Source: Candidatus Nomurabacteria bacterium
Lineage (GTDB): Bacteria > Patescibacteriota > Minisyncoccia > Phycocordibacterales > UBA9973
DNA length: 11,823 bases
Reading direction: 5' to 3'
Assembly: GCA_023267315.1 (NCBI GenBank)
Contig: JAHFNN010000020.1
Location: 1-11,823 of the forward strand
Below the pieces are notes generated by a model. The model was given only the letters and a program-made list of their open reading frames with translations. It was not told the DNA's origin and did no database searches. Both the position numbers and the translations under genes were made by a program. This document shows positions 1 to 6,812 of the stretch, one piece after another (the first letter of the stretch is position 1; each line of letters begins with the position of its first letter).

Positions 1-10
1 AGAGATCCAT
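1..10 (-). CDS. Start of a gene running off the left edge (unidentified)
   Basis: On the minus strand an ATG begins at base 10, ten bases past the ftsW stop codon, and only M-D-L is visible. The start is supported by context: a TAGAAT -10 box (18-23) ends seven bases before the ATG, the same arrangement as in front of scpA in this window. In many bacteria murG follows ftsW in the cell-wall cluster, so murG is a natural guess, but three codons cannot identify it. Confidence 0.35.
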
Positions 11-17
11 AGATTTA

Positions 18-23
18 ATTCTA
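18..23 (-). promoter_or_regulatory. Candidate -10 box for a leaderless transcript of the left-edge gene
   Basis: TAGAAT overlaps the TAG stop codon of ftsW and ends seven bases before the next ATG. Spacing and sequence match the -10 box in front of scpA. No clear -35 box is visible inside the ftsW coding end. Confidence 0.35.
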
Positions 24-1130
24 TAATTGCTTTTTCTGAAATTGAGAAATATTTAATAAAATTCCAACCATCGCGAGCGAAAGTAGTAATGATGTCCCCC
101 CTTGGCTGACGAATACGAGCGGCACTCCGGTCAATGGAAACACTCCGACGATCGAGGCTATATTCATGAATGACTGGGCCGTGATCATTATAACAAGTCC
201 CGTTGCTAAAAGTCTACCGAATGAATCCGGGGCCCGCCGGGCTACTTTCATGCCACGCATTCCGAATGCGACAAAAAGAAAGATAAGGATTGTTCCACCA
301 ATAAAACCAAATTCTTCTCCGACAACAGCAAAAATTGAGTCACCCTGTGGCTCAGGTAAATAACTGAATTTTTGGATACTTTGTCCAAATCCCCGACCGG
401 TGATTCGTCCAGAGCCAACAGCAATAAGACCTTGGTCAAGCTGATATGAAGAACCCAGTGTATCTTGCGAAGGATCAATGAACGTCTTTACCCGTTCGAG
501 TAAGTAGGGTTTAAAGAGTACAAGAATTCCCAATGTGCATATTGCAAATAAAATAAGTCCCAGAATGTATCTTACGCGTATTCCTGAAACGAGCGCCATG
601 GCAACCCCCGTCACAATCATTAAAATAAAACTTTTTGTATCTGGTTGGCGAAATAACACGAGCGCAATAACAGAAAGAAGGACAATGAGTGGAAGTATTC
701 CGTAGACAAAACTATTGGTGCGACTTTTGATTGATGAGAGCCATGCGGCAAAATAAAATATAAATCCGATTTTCAAGAATTCAACTGGTTGGAATGTCAT
801 TGGACCAAGTGCGATCCATCGTCGTGCTCCACCGTGTGAAAATCCTAAGTGCGGTACAAAGACGAGCAGTGTCAAAATAATTGAAGCAAGAAATAAATAA
901 AAAGATTTCTTTCTCCAAAACTGGTAATCAATCTTAAGACACGCAATAAGCGCAACAATTCCTCCTCCCAATCCAAATGCGAGTTGACTCAACAATACTC
1001 CATAAAATTTCGCCTCATTTTTTGCAAGAATACCAAGTGATGCAGAGACAAATATGGCGATGCCCGCCAATATAAGAATGGTGACAATACCTAAAAAAAA
1101 TCTATCGACTTTTTTATTTTCTGATGACAT
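21..1130 (-). CDS. ftsW: FtsW/RodA-family peptidoglycan glycosyltransferase (SEDS protein)
   Basis: This 369-aa polytopic membrane protein belongs to the SEDS family, which polymerises lipid II into glycan strands together with a class B penicillin-binding protein. About ten hydrophobic segments are visible. Family motifs in order are GARRWI (101-106), QPVEFLKI (114-121, usually QPSEFAK), RQPD (161-164), ERVKTFIDP (212-220), a GSGRITGRGFG stretch (239-249), YLPEPQGDSIFAVVGEE (257-273) and a C-terminal FVSQGGTSLL (342-351). Asp264 in the PEPQGD segment lines up with the essential Asp of the HTDFIFA motif of FtsW/RodA. FtsW is preferred over RodA because mraY lies immediately upstream, although motifs alone do not separate the two. 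A 119-nt gap separates it from mraY and carries no strong Shine-Dalgarno sequence. murD, usually found between mraY and ftsW, is absent here. Confidence 0.9.
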   Translation of the reverse strand: MSSENKKVDRFFLGIVTILILAGIAIFVSASLGILAKNEAKFYGVLLSQLAFGLGGGIVALIACLKIDYQFWRKKSFYLFLASIILTLLVFVPHLGFSHGGARRWIALGPMTFQPVEFLKIGFIFYFAAWLSSIKSRTNSFVYGILPLIVLLSVIALVLFRQPDTKSFILMIVTGVAMALVSGIRVRYILGLILFAICTLGILVLFKPYLLERVKTFIDPSQDTLGSSYQLDQGLIAVGSGRITGRGFGQSIQKFSYLPEPQGDSIFAVVGEEFGFIGGTILIFLFVAFGMRGMKVARRAPDSFGRLLATGLVIMITAQSFMNIASIVGVFPLTGVPLVFVSQGGTSLLLSLAMVGILLNISQFQKKQL

Positions 1131-1249
1131 CCCATTAGAAACGACCCGCGACTGAGAAAGTAGCGAATCGAGTTACTGTTTTAAATGGTAGTAGTATATT
1201 TAATATCATAACTTCAAAGAAAAATATTCGCGGCTTCTAACGGGACAAG

Positions 1250-2305
1250 TTAGCTAATTAATGCAAGCATTATGCCGATAACTGCAAAAATGATTGAAAT
1301 AACCCAATATCGCATCACTATCTTTGGTCGAGACCAGCCACGAGCTTCGAAATGATGATGGAGTGGAGAAACAAGAAAGAACTTTTTTCCGTAGATCCGC
1401 TCTGAAGCTTTTTGAACCATAACTGAACCAGAAGTCATGACAAGTGGAAATGCAATGATCGGCAAAATAAGTACTGCATTGGTGAGGAACGCAATAATTG
1501 AGAGCGTCACCGTCAATCCCAACATTCCTGTTTCTCCCATATAAAATCGCGCAGGTGGAATATTGAACCATAGAAATGCGAGTATCGCTCCCACGATAAC
1601 AGTACAGAATGCGGCGATATCTACTTGGTTGTGGACGAATGCAATCGTTGCGTATGCTCCAAAGGCTGAAGCCATAACTCCTCCCGAGAGACCATCGACA
1701 CCATCGATGATAGAGCCAGAAAATGTCGCAAGCATGACAATAACAAAAACTGGAATAAAGAATAATCCAATATTTACCGCACCGACAAATGGTATGACGA
1801 TTGAAGTAACTCCCAACTTCACATAAAACCACCATGCGCCAACCAAGCCGATAGCAATGACTGCAAGTATACGGTCTTTGCGAGATATTCCGTCTACTTC
1901 TTCTGCCCCGTTTCCATATACGACGAGGAGATCATCGAGAAGACCGATAATTGAAGCAATAATGAGTGAGAAGAATGGTAATATCGTTTGGTTGCGACTT
2001 AAGAAGTTGAGTTTAGTAAGAGAATCAGTGGGGAAAAACATTGAAACGATCCAGATAAGCATTACCGTAATAAAAACAGAGAACCAGATAATGATTCCGC
2101 CCACGCGTGGAGTCGATGTTTCCTCTTTTTGATTATGGATCTTGGTAAAAGCTTCAGTCATGGGATCTTTTTCTTTATGTCCCTTGGGTACCTTTTTCCA
2201 TAATCTATATTTGTAAAAATAATGTGAAAAAAGTGGAGTTATTGCAATGCCGAAAACGAACGCGATTGTTGCAGGAAGAAATATTTTTACGACGTTTGTG
2301 ATCAT
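1250..2305 (-). CDS. mraY: Phospho-N-acetylmuramoyl-pentapeptide transferase (MraY)
   Basis: MraY transfers phospho-MurNAc-pentapeptide from UDP to undecaprenyl phosphate, giving lipid I at the inner face of the membrane. The 351-aa protein has about ten membrane segments and the family landmarks: TPRVGG (65-70, usually TPTMGG), the Mg-binding pair D124-D125 (GLLDDLL), IIDGVDGLSGG (199-209), PARFYMGETG (251-260) and PLHHHFEARGW (314-324). Two points are unusual. The third catalytic acid, Asp in the normal MGD motif (D265 in the Aquifex enzyme), is Glu258 here, and the Asn of the canonical NLTDGLDG loop is missing. The HHHFE loop is intact, so an active enzyme is likely. It starts 30 nt after the carboxypeptidase stop codon, with a TATAAT box in that gap, and has no Shine-Dalgarno sequence. 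Confidence 0.93.
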   Translation of the reverse strand: MITNVVKIFLPATIAFVFGIAITPLFSHYFYKYRLWKKVPKGHKEKDPMTEAFTKIHNQKEETSTPRVGGIIIWFSVFITVMLIWIVSMFFPTDSLTKLNFLSRNQTILPFFSLIIASIIGLLDDLLVVYGNGAEEVDGISRKDRILAVIAIGLVGAWWFYVKLGVTSIVIPFVGAVNIGLFFIPVFVIVMLATFSGSIIDGVDGLSGGVMASAFGAYATIAFVHNQVDIAAFCTVIVGAILAFLWFNIPPARFYMGETGMLGLTVTLSIIAFLTNAVLILPIIAFPLVMTSGSVMVQKASERIYGKKFFLVSPLHHHFEARGWSRPKIVMRYWVISIIFAVIGIMLALIS

Positions 2306-2319
2306 AGGGATGTAAGATA

Positions 2320-2352
2320 ATTATATACTAAAATCTTAATTAACCGTCTCAA
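2320..2352 (-). promoter_or_regulatory. Possible internal promoter for mraY-ftsW
   Basis: A TATAAT hexamer (2320-2325) lies 14 nt before the mraY ATG, which would give a leader of about seven nucleotides. A slightly upstream alternative -10, TAGTAT (2325-2330), is 16 bases from TTGAGA (2347-2352) inside the end of the carboxypeptidase gene. The region is AT-rich, so chance matches are possible. Confidence 0.3.
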
Positions 2353-3304
2353 GTGGTAGAGCTGGAGTTTGGCTTATCGGAACAAGATATTTACGGAGTG
2401 CATTTAATACCGTCTCCACGTCATCAAATCTTCCTGAGATACTCGATCCAAGTACGACAATGACGTAGTCTTTACCTTGAATATTGGCAATGACTGCCAA
2501 GTTGCCTCCTGCAAGATCTGTTGTGCCGGTTTTTGATGCCACAATATCTGGGTCGAGGGCAAGAAGTGTGTCTGTATTTTTTACAGTATGAGACACATCA
2601 TTCAATGATTTCACGGTAATTTTTTCTTCTCGAGTTGCACTAAAAATTTCAGGATATTTTTCAAATCCATATGCGAACAATCGAGCAAAGTCACTCGCGC
2701 TTCCTTCGGAGCCACTTTCGGTGGTATTAATATCAAGACCGCTCTCATTTTGGAATTCCATATTAACCAAACCAAGTTCCTTTGCTCGAATATTCATACC
2801 ATCAACAAACGATCGTGCGCCATGCCATGGCTCAGTCCCTTCTTTAAGAAGAGTATCCATGTTTAAAGAAATAGCTTTTGCGGCATCGTTTGATGAAACA
2901 ACCAACATGAATTTGATGAGTGTTGAGAGCTGCCACTTTTCTCCAACAAGAAGGCCATTATCCCCTTCTTCAAGCAGCGCTTTCTTAGGAATAGTAATCG
3001 TAAATACTGATGGTGCAATATCGAGTGCCGCTACTGCTGTCATTATTTTTGTCAGCGATGCAAGTGGAAGTTTTGTGTTTTCATTTACTGCGTACAGTGG
3101 TGCTCCGTGAAGTGGAGCAACATATACTGCTTTAGCCCCAAGTGAGAGTGTATCAAATAGCGCCTGTTGGCGATCTTCAATCTTCTGCTGTGCTTCTACT
3201 TTCTGTATTTCAACCCTACGATCATAAAAAAAAGCACTCCCGATTAGAGACATGACTATCAAAGCAAAAATCAACCTGTTTTCTGAGGGCGTCGTTTTTC
3301 TCAT
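2336..3304 (-). CDS. D-alanyl-D-alanine carboxypeptidase (peptidase S11, DacA-like)
   Basis: This 322-aa penicillin-binding protein trims the terminal D-Ala from peptidoglycan stem peptides outside the membrane. One hydrophobic segment (about 11-26) acts as an N-terminal anchor or signal. A charged linker rich in Q, K and E (about 28-48) follows and then the serine-peptidase domain. All three active-site motifs are present: SLTK (Ser83-Lys86), SSN (137-139, with the family context SNDAA) and KTG (258-260). There is no clear C-terminal DacA beta domain or amphipathic anchor, since the chain ends about 60 residues after KTG. Its ATG lies two bases after the scpB stop, so translation is probably coupled, and mraY follows. 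The position in a wall-synthesis cluster agrees with the assignment. Confidence 0.93.
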   Translation of the reverse strand: MRKTTPSENRLIFALIVMSLIGSAFFYDRRVEIQKVEAQQKIEDRQQALFDTLSLGAKAVYVAPLHGAPLYAVNENTKLPLASLTKIMTAVAALDIAPSVFTITIPKKALLEEGDNGLLVGEKWQLSTLIKFMLVVSSNDAAKAISLNMDTLLKEGTEPWHGARSFVDGMNIRAKELGLVNMEFQNESGLDINTTESGSEGSASDFARLFAYGFEKYPEIFSATREEKITVKSLNDVSHTVKNTDTLLALDPDIVASKTGTTDLAGGNLAVIANIQGKDYVIVVLGSSISGRFDDVETVLNALRKYLVPISQTPALPLETVN

Positions 3305-3306
3305 AA

Positions 3307-3864
3307 TTATGATTCTTCCGTAACCGCTTCCTTTTCTTGTCCACGAGCCATTTCAGATTTTAATGTAGTGCTTAAATTATTAAAATCAGGTAATGCTTCG
3401 ATGTTTTGTATGCCTAAATATGAAATGGTTTCGAGGGTTGGTTTGTAAATAATTTTTCGACTGTCGTGCGGATCAATATCTTTTTCAATAAGACCGCGGA
3501 TCAGGAGGTTGCGAAGGATGAAACTTGAATTAACACCACGGATATAATCTATCTCACTTCGTGTTGCACCATTTTTGTATAAAATGATCGTGAGTGTTTC
3601 CAGAGTTGCTTTTGAGAGATCTTTTGAAAGTTCTTCTTTGCGGATTGTTTCGATAAATGGACCGAGTTCTGGGTGTGTTCCCAAAGCAACTTCGGTTTCA
3701 TTGCGTACTAATGAAAGACCGCTTCCTTCAAGTTTTTGAGAAAGTATTTCCAGTGCATTTATGACCTCATCTTTTCCTGCACTAACCATTGTGGCGAGCT
3801 TCGAAATTTCTACGGGCTCTCCTTTTATAAAAAGTATTCCTTCAATTTTTGCGTATAATTCCAT
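3307..3864 (-). CDS. scpB: Segregation and condensation protein B (ScpB)
   Basis: ScpB is the winged-helix (kite) partner of ScpA and SMC in the bacterial condensin that compacts and separates chromosomes. The 185-aa length is usual for the family. The N-terminal AKIEGILFIKGEPV (5-18) is the typical first helix and turn. LSKATLETLTIILYKNGATRSEID (83-106) and IRGVNSSFILRNLLIRGLIE (108-127) form the second winged helix, the most conserved part of ScpB. The C-terminal tail (about 160-185) is polar and probably disordered. It begins seven bases after the scpA stop and ends two bases before the carboxypeptidase start, so scpA, scpB and that gene form one transcription unit. Confidence 0.95.
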   Translation of the reverse strand: MELYAKIEGILFIKGEPVEISKLATMVSAGKDEVINALEILSQKLEGSGLSLVRNETEVALGTHPELGPFIETIRKEELSKDLSKATLETLTIILYKNGATRSEIDYIRGVNSSFILRNLLIRGLIEKDIDPHDSRKIIYKPTLETISYLGIQNIEALPDFNNLSTTLKSEMARGQEKEAVTEES

Positions 3865-3871
3865 AAGTATA

Positions 3872-4645
3872 TTAATTCTCCAGTGTTAAAGGTGATTCCT
3901 CTCTCACGTCTTCTTTGTGAATGGTGATGTCTTCAAAATGATTATCTTGTAAGACATTGATAATTCCCTCTCGCACAAGCTCAAGCATAGCAAGAAATCC
4001 GACGATAACATAGACCTTTTTTTCCTTTGGAGTACCTGTGCCACCTGATACTGAATTCGTAAAATCTCTAAAGCTTGTATTCAAACTTGTCTGAATGCGT
4101 TCGGTTAAACTCTCGATCATTTCTTCAATACTCATTACTTTCTGCACTGAAACTTCTGGCATAAATTGCTTTTTAGGTAGGCGCTCAATCAGATTCTGAA
4201 GCAATAAATGCATATTTTCTAGATTTATTTTTGGATCTGGGCTGAAGAGTGGATCGTCGTATGATTTTTCCGGACTCTGAAAGATGATATTTTTACCGAA
4301 TGTATTTTTTATACCTTCACTCGCATCTTTGATGAGTTGGTATAGTTTTAGTCGCTTTTCAAGATCAACAATTTTTTCTTCTTCATCGCCGGTGAGCTCA
4401 AGGTTGGGTAGTAGTGATTTTGACTTGATCAGAATAAGTGTCGCTGCGATAAGAATGAAACTCGTCGTGTGCGTGATATTCATTTCCGGCAAATTTTTCA
4501 CATACCCGATATAATCATCGGTCACTTGCGCCAAAGAAAGCTCGTTGATAAAAAGCTTTCGATTTTGAATAAGATCAAGGAGAAGATCAAGTGGCCCCTC
4601 AAAGATGGGTGTTTTTACGTTATAGGCAGTCGTTACTTGGTCCAT
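3872..4645 (-). CDS. scpA: Segregation and condensation protein A (ScpA, kleisin)
   Basis: ScpA is the kleisin that bridges the SMC heads and binds ScpB. The 257-aa protein begins with the diagnostic FEGPLDLLLDLIQNRKL (15-31) followed by INELSLAQVTDDYIGYV. A variable, charged middle (about 85-170) comes next, and a C-terminal winged helix around 208-248 (KKVYVIVGFLAMLELVREG) would contact the SMC head. The order scpA-scpB is the usual one. The gene starts 31 nt after the aspS stop, and that gap holds a good extended -10 box (TGTTAGAAT) ending seven bases before the ATG. It is therefore likely to be transcribed from its own promoter as a leaderless or nearly leaderless message. Confidence 0.95.
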   Translation of the reverse strand: MDQVTTAYNVKTPIFEGPLDLLLDLIQNRKLFINELSLAQVTDDYIGYVKNLPEMNITHTTSFILIAATLILIKSKSLLPNLELTGDEEEKIVDLEKRLKLYQLIKDASEGIKNTFGKNIIFQSPEKSYDDPLFSPDPKINLENMHLLLQNLIERLPKKQFMPEVSVQKVMSIEEMIESLTERIQTSLNTSFRDFTNSVSGGTGTPKEKKVYVIVGFLAMLELVREGIINVLQDNHFEDITIHKEDVREESPLTLEN

Positions 4646-4652
4646 TAGGACT

Positions 4653-4661
4653 ATTCTAACA
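4653..4661 (-). promoter_or_regulatory. Extended -10 promoter element for scpA (leaderless start)
   Basis: TG-T-TAGAAT is an extended -10 element that ends seven bases before the scpA ATG. Normal spacing puts the transcription start on, or one base before, the start codon. It is the only promoter-like sequence in the 31-nt aspS-scpA gap. Confidence 0.5.
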
Positions 4662-4676
4662 TTATTTCAAATAATT

Positions 4677-6023
4677 TTAGTACCCATCACTGCTTAACTT
4701 TTCATCGATTCGGTTCATGTCACGAGGAAACATTGAAGCTTCGCGGATATTTTTCAAATTAAGCATTTGCATAGTGAGTCGCTCGGCACCAAATGCGAAT
4801 CCGCCTTCTGGTGGTACTCCGTACTTAAATGCTTCAAGAAACATCGCAATTTTAGTTGGATCTAATCCCCAGAGTTTGACGTGTTCTTGTAATTGGTCGT
4901 ATTTATTGATTCTTCGTCCGCCTGAGAGCCATTCAACACCGCGACAAATAAGATCCATACCTTCGTTGAATTCTGGTTCTTCTGGATTTGGATAGACGTA
5001 GAAAGGTTTCTTGCGTGTTGGGTATCCATAAATAAAGACGAAGTCAGAGCCAGTTTCTTTTTTGATGATTTCACAAATCTCTCGTTCGTCTTGTGGGTTG
5101 GTGTCTTTTTCTCCACGAACATCCCGACCGTAGACTTCAAAAATCTTTTTTTGTACCTCACGAAGTGAAAGTGTTGGGGTTTTCTCAATCATTGTTGGTA
5201 ATTCAACATTCAACAATTTCAAATGCGCGGCATTTTTGGTCTGCACTTGATTTAAAATGAAGCGCACTGTTTCTTCAGCCATATCACGCACATCCTTCCA
5301 TGACTCAATGAATCCCATTTCCACATCTAAACAGACGACTTCAGTAAGGTGTCGTGTAGTTGATGAAGGTTCTGCTCGGAATACTTTGTTTACCGAAAAA
5401 CATCGTTCAAATGCAGACATGACGATCTGCTTGTAGAGCTGTGGAGATTGCGAAAGGTATGCTTTTTTGCCGAAATAATCAATTGGAAACACTTCAGCAC
5501 CACCTTCAGCTGTAGCTGGAACGATTGCTGGCGCCTGAAATTCAAAGAATTCGTTTTTCTTCATAAATTCTCTGAAGGAATCAATAATGGTTTCTTGCAC
5601 TTTAAATACTGCCTGTACTTTTGGCTGACGCAGTACGAGTGCTCGGTGATCGAGCTCCGTTGTCAATTCGAGATTGTATCCATCAAGTGACATATCAAAT
5701 GGGAGTGTTTCTGCTTGTGCGAGCACTTCAATATTTTTGACTTCAAGTTCAATGTCGCCATTTTGTAGATCTTTGTTTACATTTTTTTCTGGGCGCTTGT
5801 TGACAATACCGGTGACTTTTACTACCCATTCTGGTCGCATTTCTTTGGCAACAGTAATCCCTTCGCTTCCGGGGAGTGTGACACACTGTATCTTTCCACT
5901 CATATCACGCATATCAAAAAAGACCATTTTCCCTTGGTCACGACGAATATCAATCCATCCTGCGAGAGTAACTTCTTGACCCACTTTTTCTCCAAGATTT
6001 TTTATGTATGTTCGGTTTGTCAT
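4677..6023 (-). CDS. aspS: Aspartyl-tRNA synthetase, archaeal-type (possibly nondiscriminating)
   Basis: This class II synthetase charges tRNA-Asp and may also charge tRNA-Asn. It has 448 aa, against about 590 for the usual bacterial enzyme, because the GAD insertion is absent. Residues 1-105 are the OB-fold anticodon domain (GWIDIRRDQGK). The catalytic domain follows, with TAEGGAEVFPIDYF (motif 1 region), QSPQLYKQ, the motif 2 signature FRAEPSSTTRHLTE, and motif 3 GGFAFGAERLTMQML near the C-terminus, then FPRDMNR. FRAE-TTRHL fits AspRS better than AsnRS (FRAENSNTxRHLAEF). At the anticodon-loop position where discriminating archaeal enzymes have Trp (GWVW) this protein has Asp (GWID), so relaxed specificity is possible but unproven. 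The ATG at 6023 is chosen because an open frame extending to 6272 would run through a strong terminator, and a -10 box sits just before 6023. Confidence 0.92.
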   Translation of the reverse strand: MTNRTYIKNLGEKVGQEVTLAGWIDIRRDQGKMVFFDMRDMSGKIQCVTLPGSEGITVAKEMRPEWVVKVTGIVNKRPEKNVNKDLQNGDIELEVKNIEVLAQAETLPFDMSLDGYNLELTTELDHRALVLRQPKVQAVFKVQETIIDSFREFMKKNEFFEFQAPAIVPATAEGGAEVFPIDYFGKKAYLSQSPQLYKQIVMSAFERCFSVNKVFRAEPSSTTRHLTEVVCLDVEMGFIESWKDVRDMAEETVRFILNQVQTKNAAHLKLLNVELPTMIEKTPTLSLREVQKKIFEVYGRDVRGEKDTNPQDEREICEIIKKETGSDFVFIYGYPTRKKPFYVYPNPEEPEFNEGMDLICRGVEWLSGGRRINKYDQLQEHVKLWGLDPTKIAMFLEAFKYGVPPEGGFAFGAERLTMQMLNLKNIREASMFPRDMNRIDEKLSSDGY

Positions 6024-6029
6024 TTTTCG

Positions 6030-6035
6030 AGTATA
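6030..6035 (-). promoter_or_regulatory. -10 box for leaderless aspS
   Basis: TATACT (5 of 6 consensus bases) is followed by CGAAAA and then the aspS ATG, a spacing of six bases, so transcription should begin at the A of the start codon. A weak -35 (TTTATT, 6053-6058) lies 17 bases upstream. It comes directly after the terminator at 6081-6119, so aspS should be expressed independently of the genes upstream. Confidence 0.5.
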
Positions 6036-6080
6036 TCTCAAAAGGGCTGAAAAATAAAGATCCTTACTCTCTTGCGGTAA

Positions 6081-6119
6081 TAAAAAAGGACTACTGATCA
6101 ACATGATCAGTAGTCCTTG
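6081..6119 (-). terminator. Strong intrinsic terminator between the 133-aa gene and aspS
   Basis: A perfect 14-bp inverted repeat (AAGGACTACTGATC at 6086-6099 with its complement at 6105-6118, extendable to 15 bp) has a tiny loop. On the minus strand it is followed by TTTTTTATTA. It ends the transcript carrying the 133-aa gene and insulates aspS. Confidence 0.85.
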
Positions 6120-6123
6120 TAAT

Positions 6124-6182
6124 GCCAGGAGCTCCTTTGGACAGAGCTCCCCGGACATAATTGCCTGGCTTGGACCCCAAGC
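6124..6182 (-). other. Structured 3' untranslated segment upstream of the terminator (possible small RNA)
   Basis: Three inverted repeats are packed between the stop of the 133-aa gene and the terminator. They are GCTTGG/CCAAGC with a 3-nt loop (6168-6182), GGAGCTC/GAGCTCC with a 9-nt loop (6128-6150), and GCCAGG (6124-6129) with CCTGGC (6164-6169), which overlaps both of the others by two bases. Local GC content is clearly above its surroundings. Together with the terminator this could be a stable 3'-end RNA of about 120 nt. I recognise no known RNA family. Confidence 0.4.
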
Positions 6183-6201
6183 GACCGGTTTATCTTTTGA
6201 C

Positions 6202-6603
6202 TTAACTAACATCAATATTTTCTGGAGTGACCTTCGCCCATCTTTTGGGTGATGAAATATTGGGAAGACCACTATCTAAAGTGAGTCGGGTACCATAGAG
6301 GGTTACCTCATTGATTGCAGGAATTTCTCCGATTTCCTTCTCATCTTTAAGATTTAAAGCTAAATCAAAAAGTAAAATTTTTTTCGTTGAAAATAATAAC
6401 AATCTTTTAGTAAGTATTCGATCCAAATATTTCATAAATACTCCGTTCAATACTTTCCCGTCATCTTCTCGAAGTAGAAATGATGCTCGATGTTCCATTT
6501 TGTAATCAAATAAGTCGATACCATTATTATCTTTATCTATCATGAAAAAGAGTCTATATTCTGGTCCGTCTATCAGCATTTTGTTGATGTGAGTTATGTG
6601 CAT
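6202..6603 (-). CDS. Uncharacterised 133-aa protein downstream of the trp leader
   Basis: I do not recognise this family. The 133-aa product is soluble, with no signal peptide or membrane segment. It mixes beta-like stretches (YRLFFMIDKDNNGIDLFDY near the start, INEVTLYGTRLTLD near the end) with a basic, hydrophobic helix-like middle (FMKYLDRILTKRLLLFSTKK). The ATG at 6603 is preferred; an in-frame GTG at 6624 would add seven residues but sits inside a small hairpin (CCGC-GAGT-GCGG). There is no convincing Shine-Dalgarno sequence. It is the only gene between the trp-type attenuator and the terminator at 6081-6119, so its expression should respond to tryptophan. That makes a role in tryptophan metabolism, uptake or sensing conceivable, but nothing in the protein shows one. 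Confidence 0.6.
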   Translation of the reverse strand: MHITHINKMLIDGPEYRLFFMIDKDNNGIDLFDYKMEHRASFLLREDDGKVLNGVFMKYLDRILTKRLLLFSTKKILLFDLALNLKDEKEIGEIPAINEVTLYGTRLTLDSGLPNISSPKRWAKVTPENIDVS

Positions 6604-6681
6604 ATATGTATTCCAGATCCGCACTCGCGGTTTTCCAGTCCTTGGGCTGGGGTTTTAAAACTGGGAATTTTTTAAAGAACT

Positions 6682-6706
6682 AAAAATACCGGCTTTCGGG
6701 CCGGCA
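6682..6706 (-). terminator. Attenuator terminator hairpin (segments 3:4) of the trp leader
   Basis: CCGGC (6700-6704) pairs with GCCGG (6689-6693) around a six-base loop. The stem extends by a G-U and a U-A pair and is followed on the minus strand by U5 (6682-6686). It lies 79 nt upstream of the 133-aa gene and downstream of the leader ORF, so transcripts would normally end before the gene. Confidence 0.7.
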
Positions 6707-6784
6707 AGTACATTTGAACAATATCAATCAAATACACTGGTCAGCACAAAAGAGATGCGTTTACTCGCATTTCTGGCCACCAGC
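6682..6784 (-). promoter_or_regulatory. Ribosome-mediated tryptophan attenuator (four-segment leader RNA)
   Basis: Segment 1, GCUGGU (6779-6784), contains the Trp codons and pairs with ACCAGU (6736-6741) in segment 2. Segment 2 (6728-6745, 18 nt, overlapping the leader stop codon) pairs with segment 3 (6700-6717, 18 nt) across a 10-nt loop. Counted by eye, 16 of 18 positions pair, three as G-U, with two single mismatches. Segment 3 contains the left arm of the terminator. A ribosome stalled on the Trp codons would free segment 2 to form 2:3 and allow read-through, while a ribosome reaching the stop codon would cover segment 2 and let 3:4 terminate. This matches the logic of the enteric trp leader. 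A small AUGCG/CGCAU hairpin (6755-6770) lies inside the 1:2 arm. Confidence 0.75.
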
Positions 6785-6812
6785 TCTTTGTTTGTGTATG
6801 TATTGTTTTCAT
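6741..6812 (-). CDS. Leader peptide with tandem tryptophan codons (TrpL-like)
   Basis: This 23-codon ORF, ATG at 6812 to TGA at 6741-6743, has two adjacent Trp codons (TGG TGG, 6777-6782; residues 11-12, context KSWWPE). Trp is otherwise a rare residue, and here the pair falls exactly in segment 1 of the attenuator while the stop codon falls in segment 2. An in-frame ATG at 6833 would give a 30-aa version. A GAGGT at 6825-6829 is a possible but distant (12 nt) ribosome site for the 6812 start. The peptide has no function of its own beyond placing the ribosome. Its sequence is unlike the E. coli leader except for the WW pair, as expected for leader peptides. Confidence 0.72.
   Translation of the reverse strand: MKTIHTQTKSWWPEMRVNASLLC

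Noticed and set aside
1131..1249. Possible promoter (TATACT at 1193-1198) for ftsW.
   Set aside because: No -35 of suitable spacing or quality was found and the AT-rich gap makes chance matches likely.
248..5979. Several open frames of 60-190 codons antisense to or out of frame with ftsW, mraY, the carboxypeptidase, scpA and aspS.
   Set aside because: All lie wholly or largely inside well-supported genes and show no family motifs or start signals.
6024..6272. An 83-residue N-terminal extension of aspS in the same open frame.
   Set aside because: It would be translated through a 14-bp terminator hairpin and overlap the end of the 133-aa gene, its residues do not resemble AspRS, and a -10 box sits directly before the ATG at 6023.
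6604..6660. Sequence resembling the T-box core (GGACTGGAAAACCGCG against AGGGTGGNACCGCG) upstream of the 133-aa gene, at the end of a leader with a UGG codon.
   Set aside because: Two extra A residues interrupt the core, no terminator with U-run follows it, and no stem I specifier-loop architecture is evident. The leader ORF with paired attenuator stems explains the region better.
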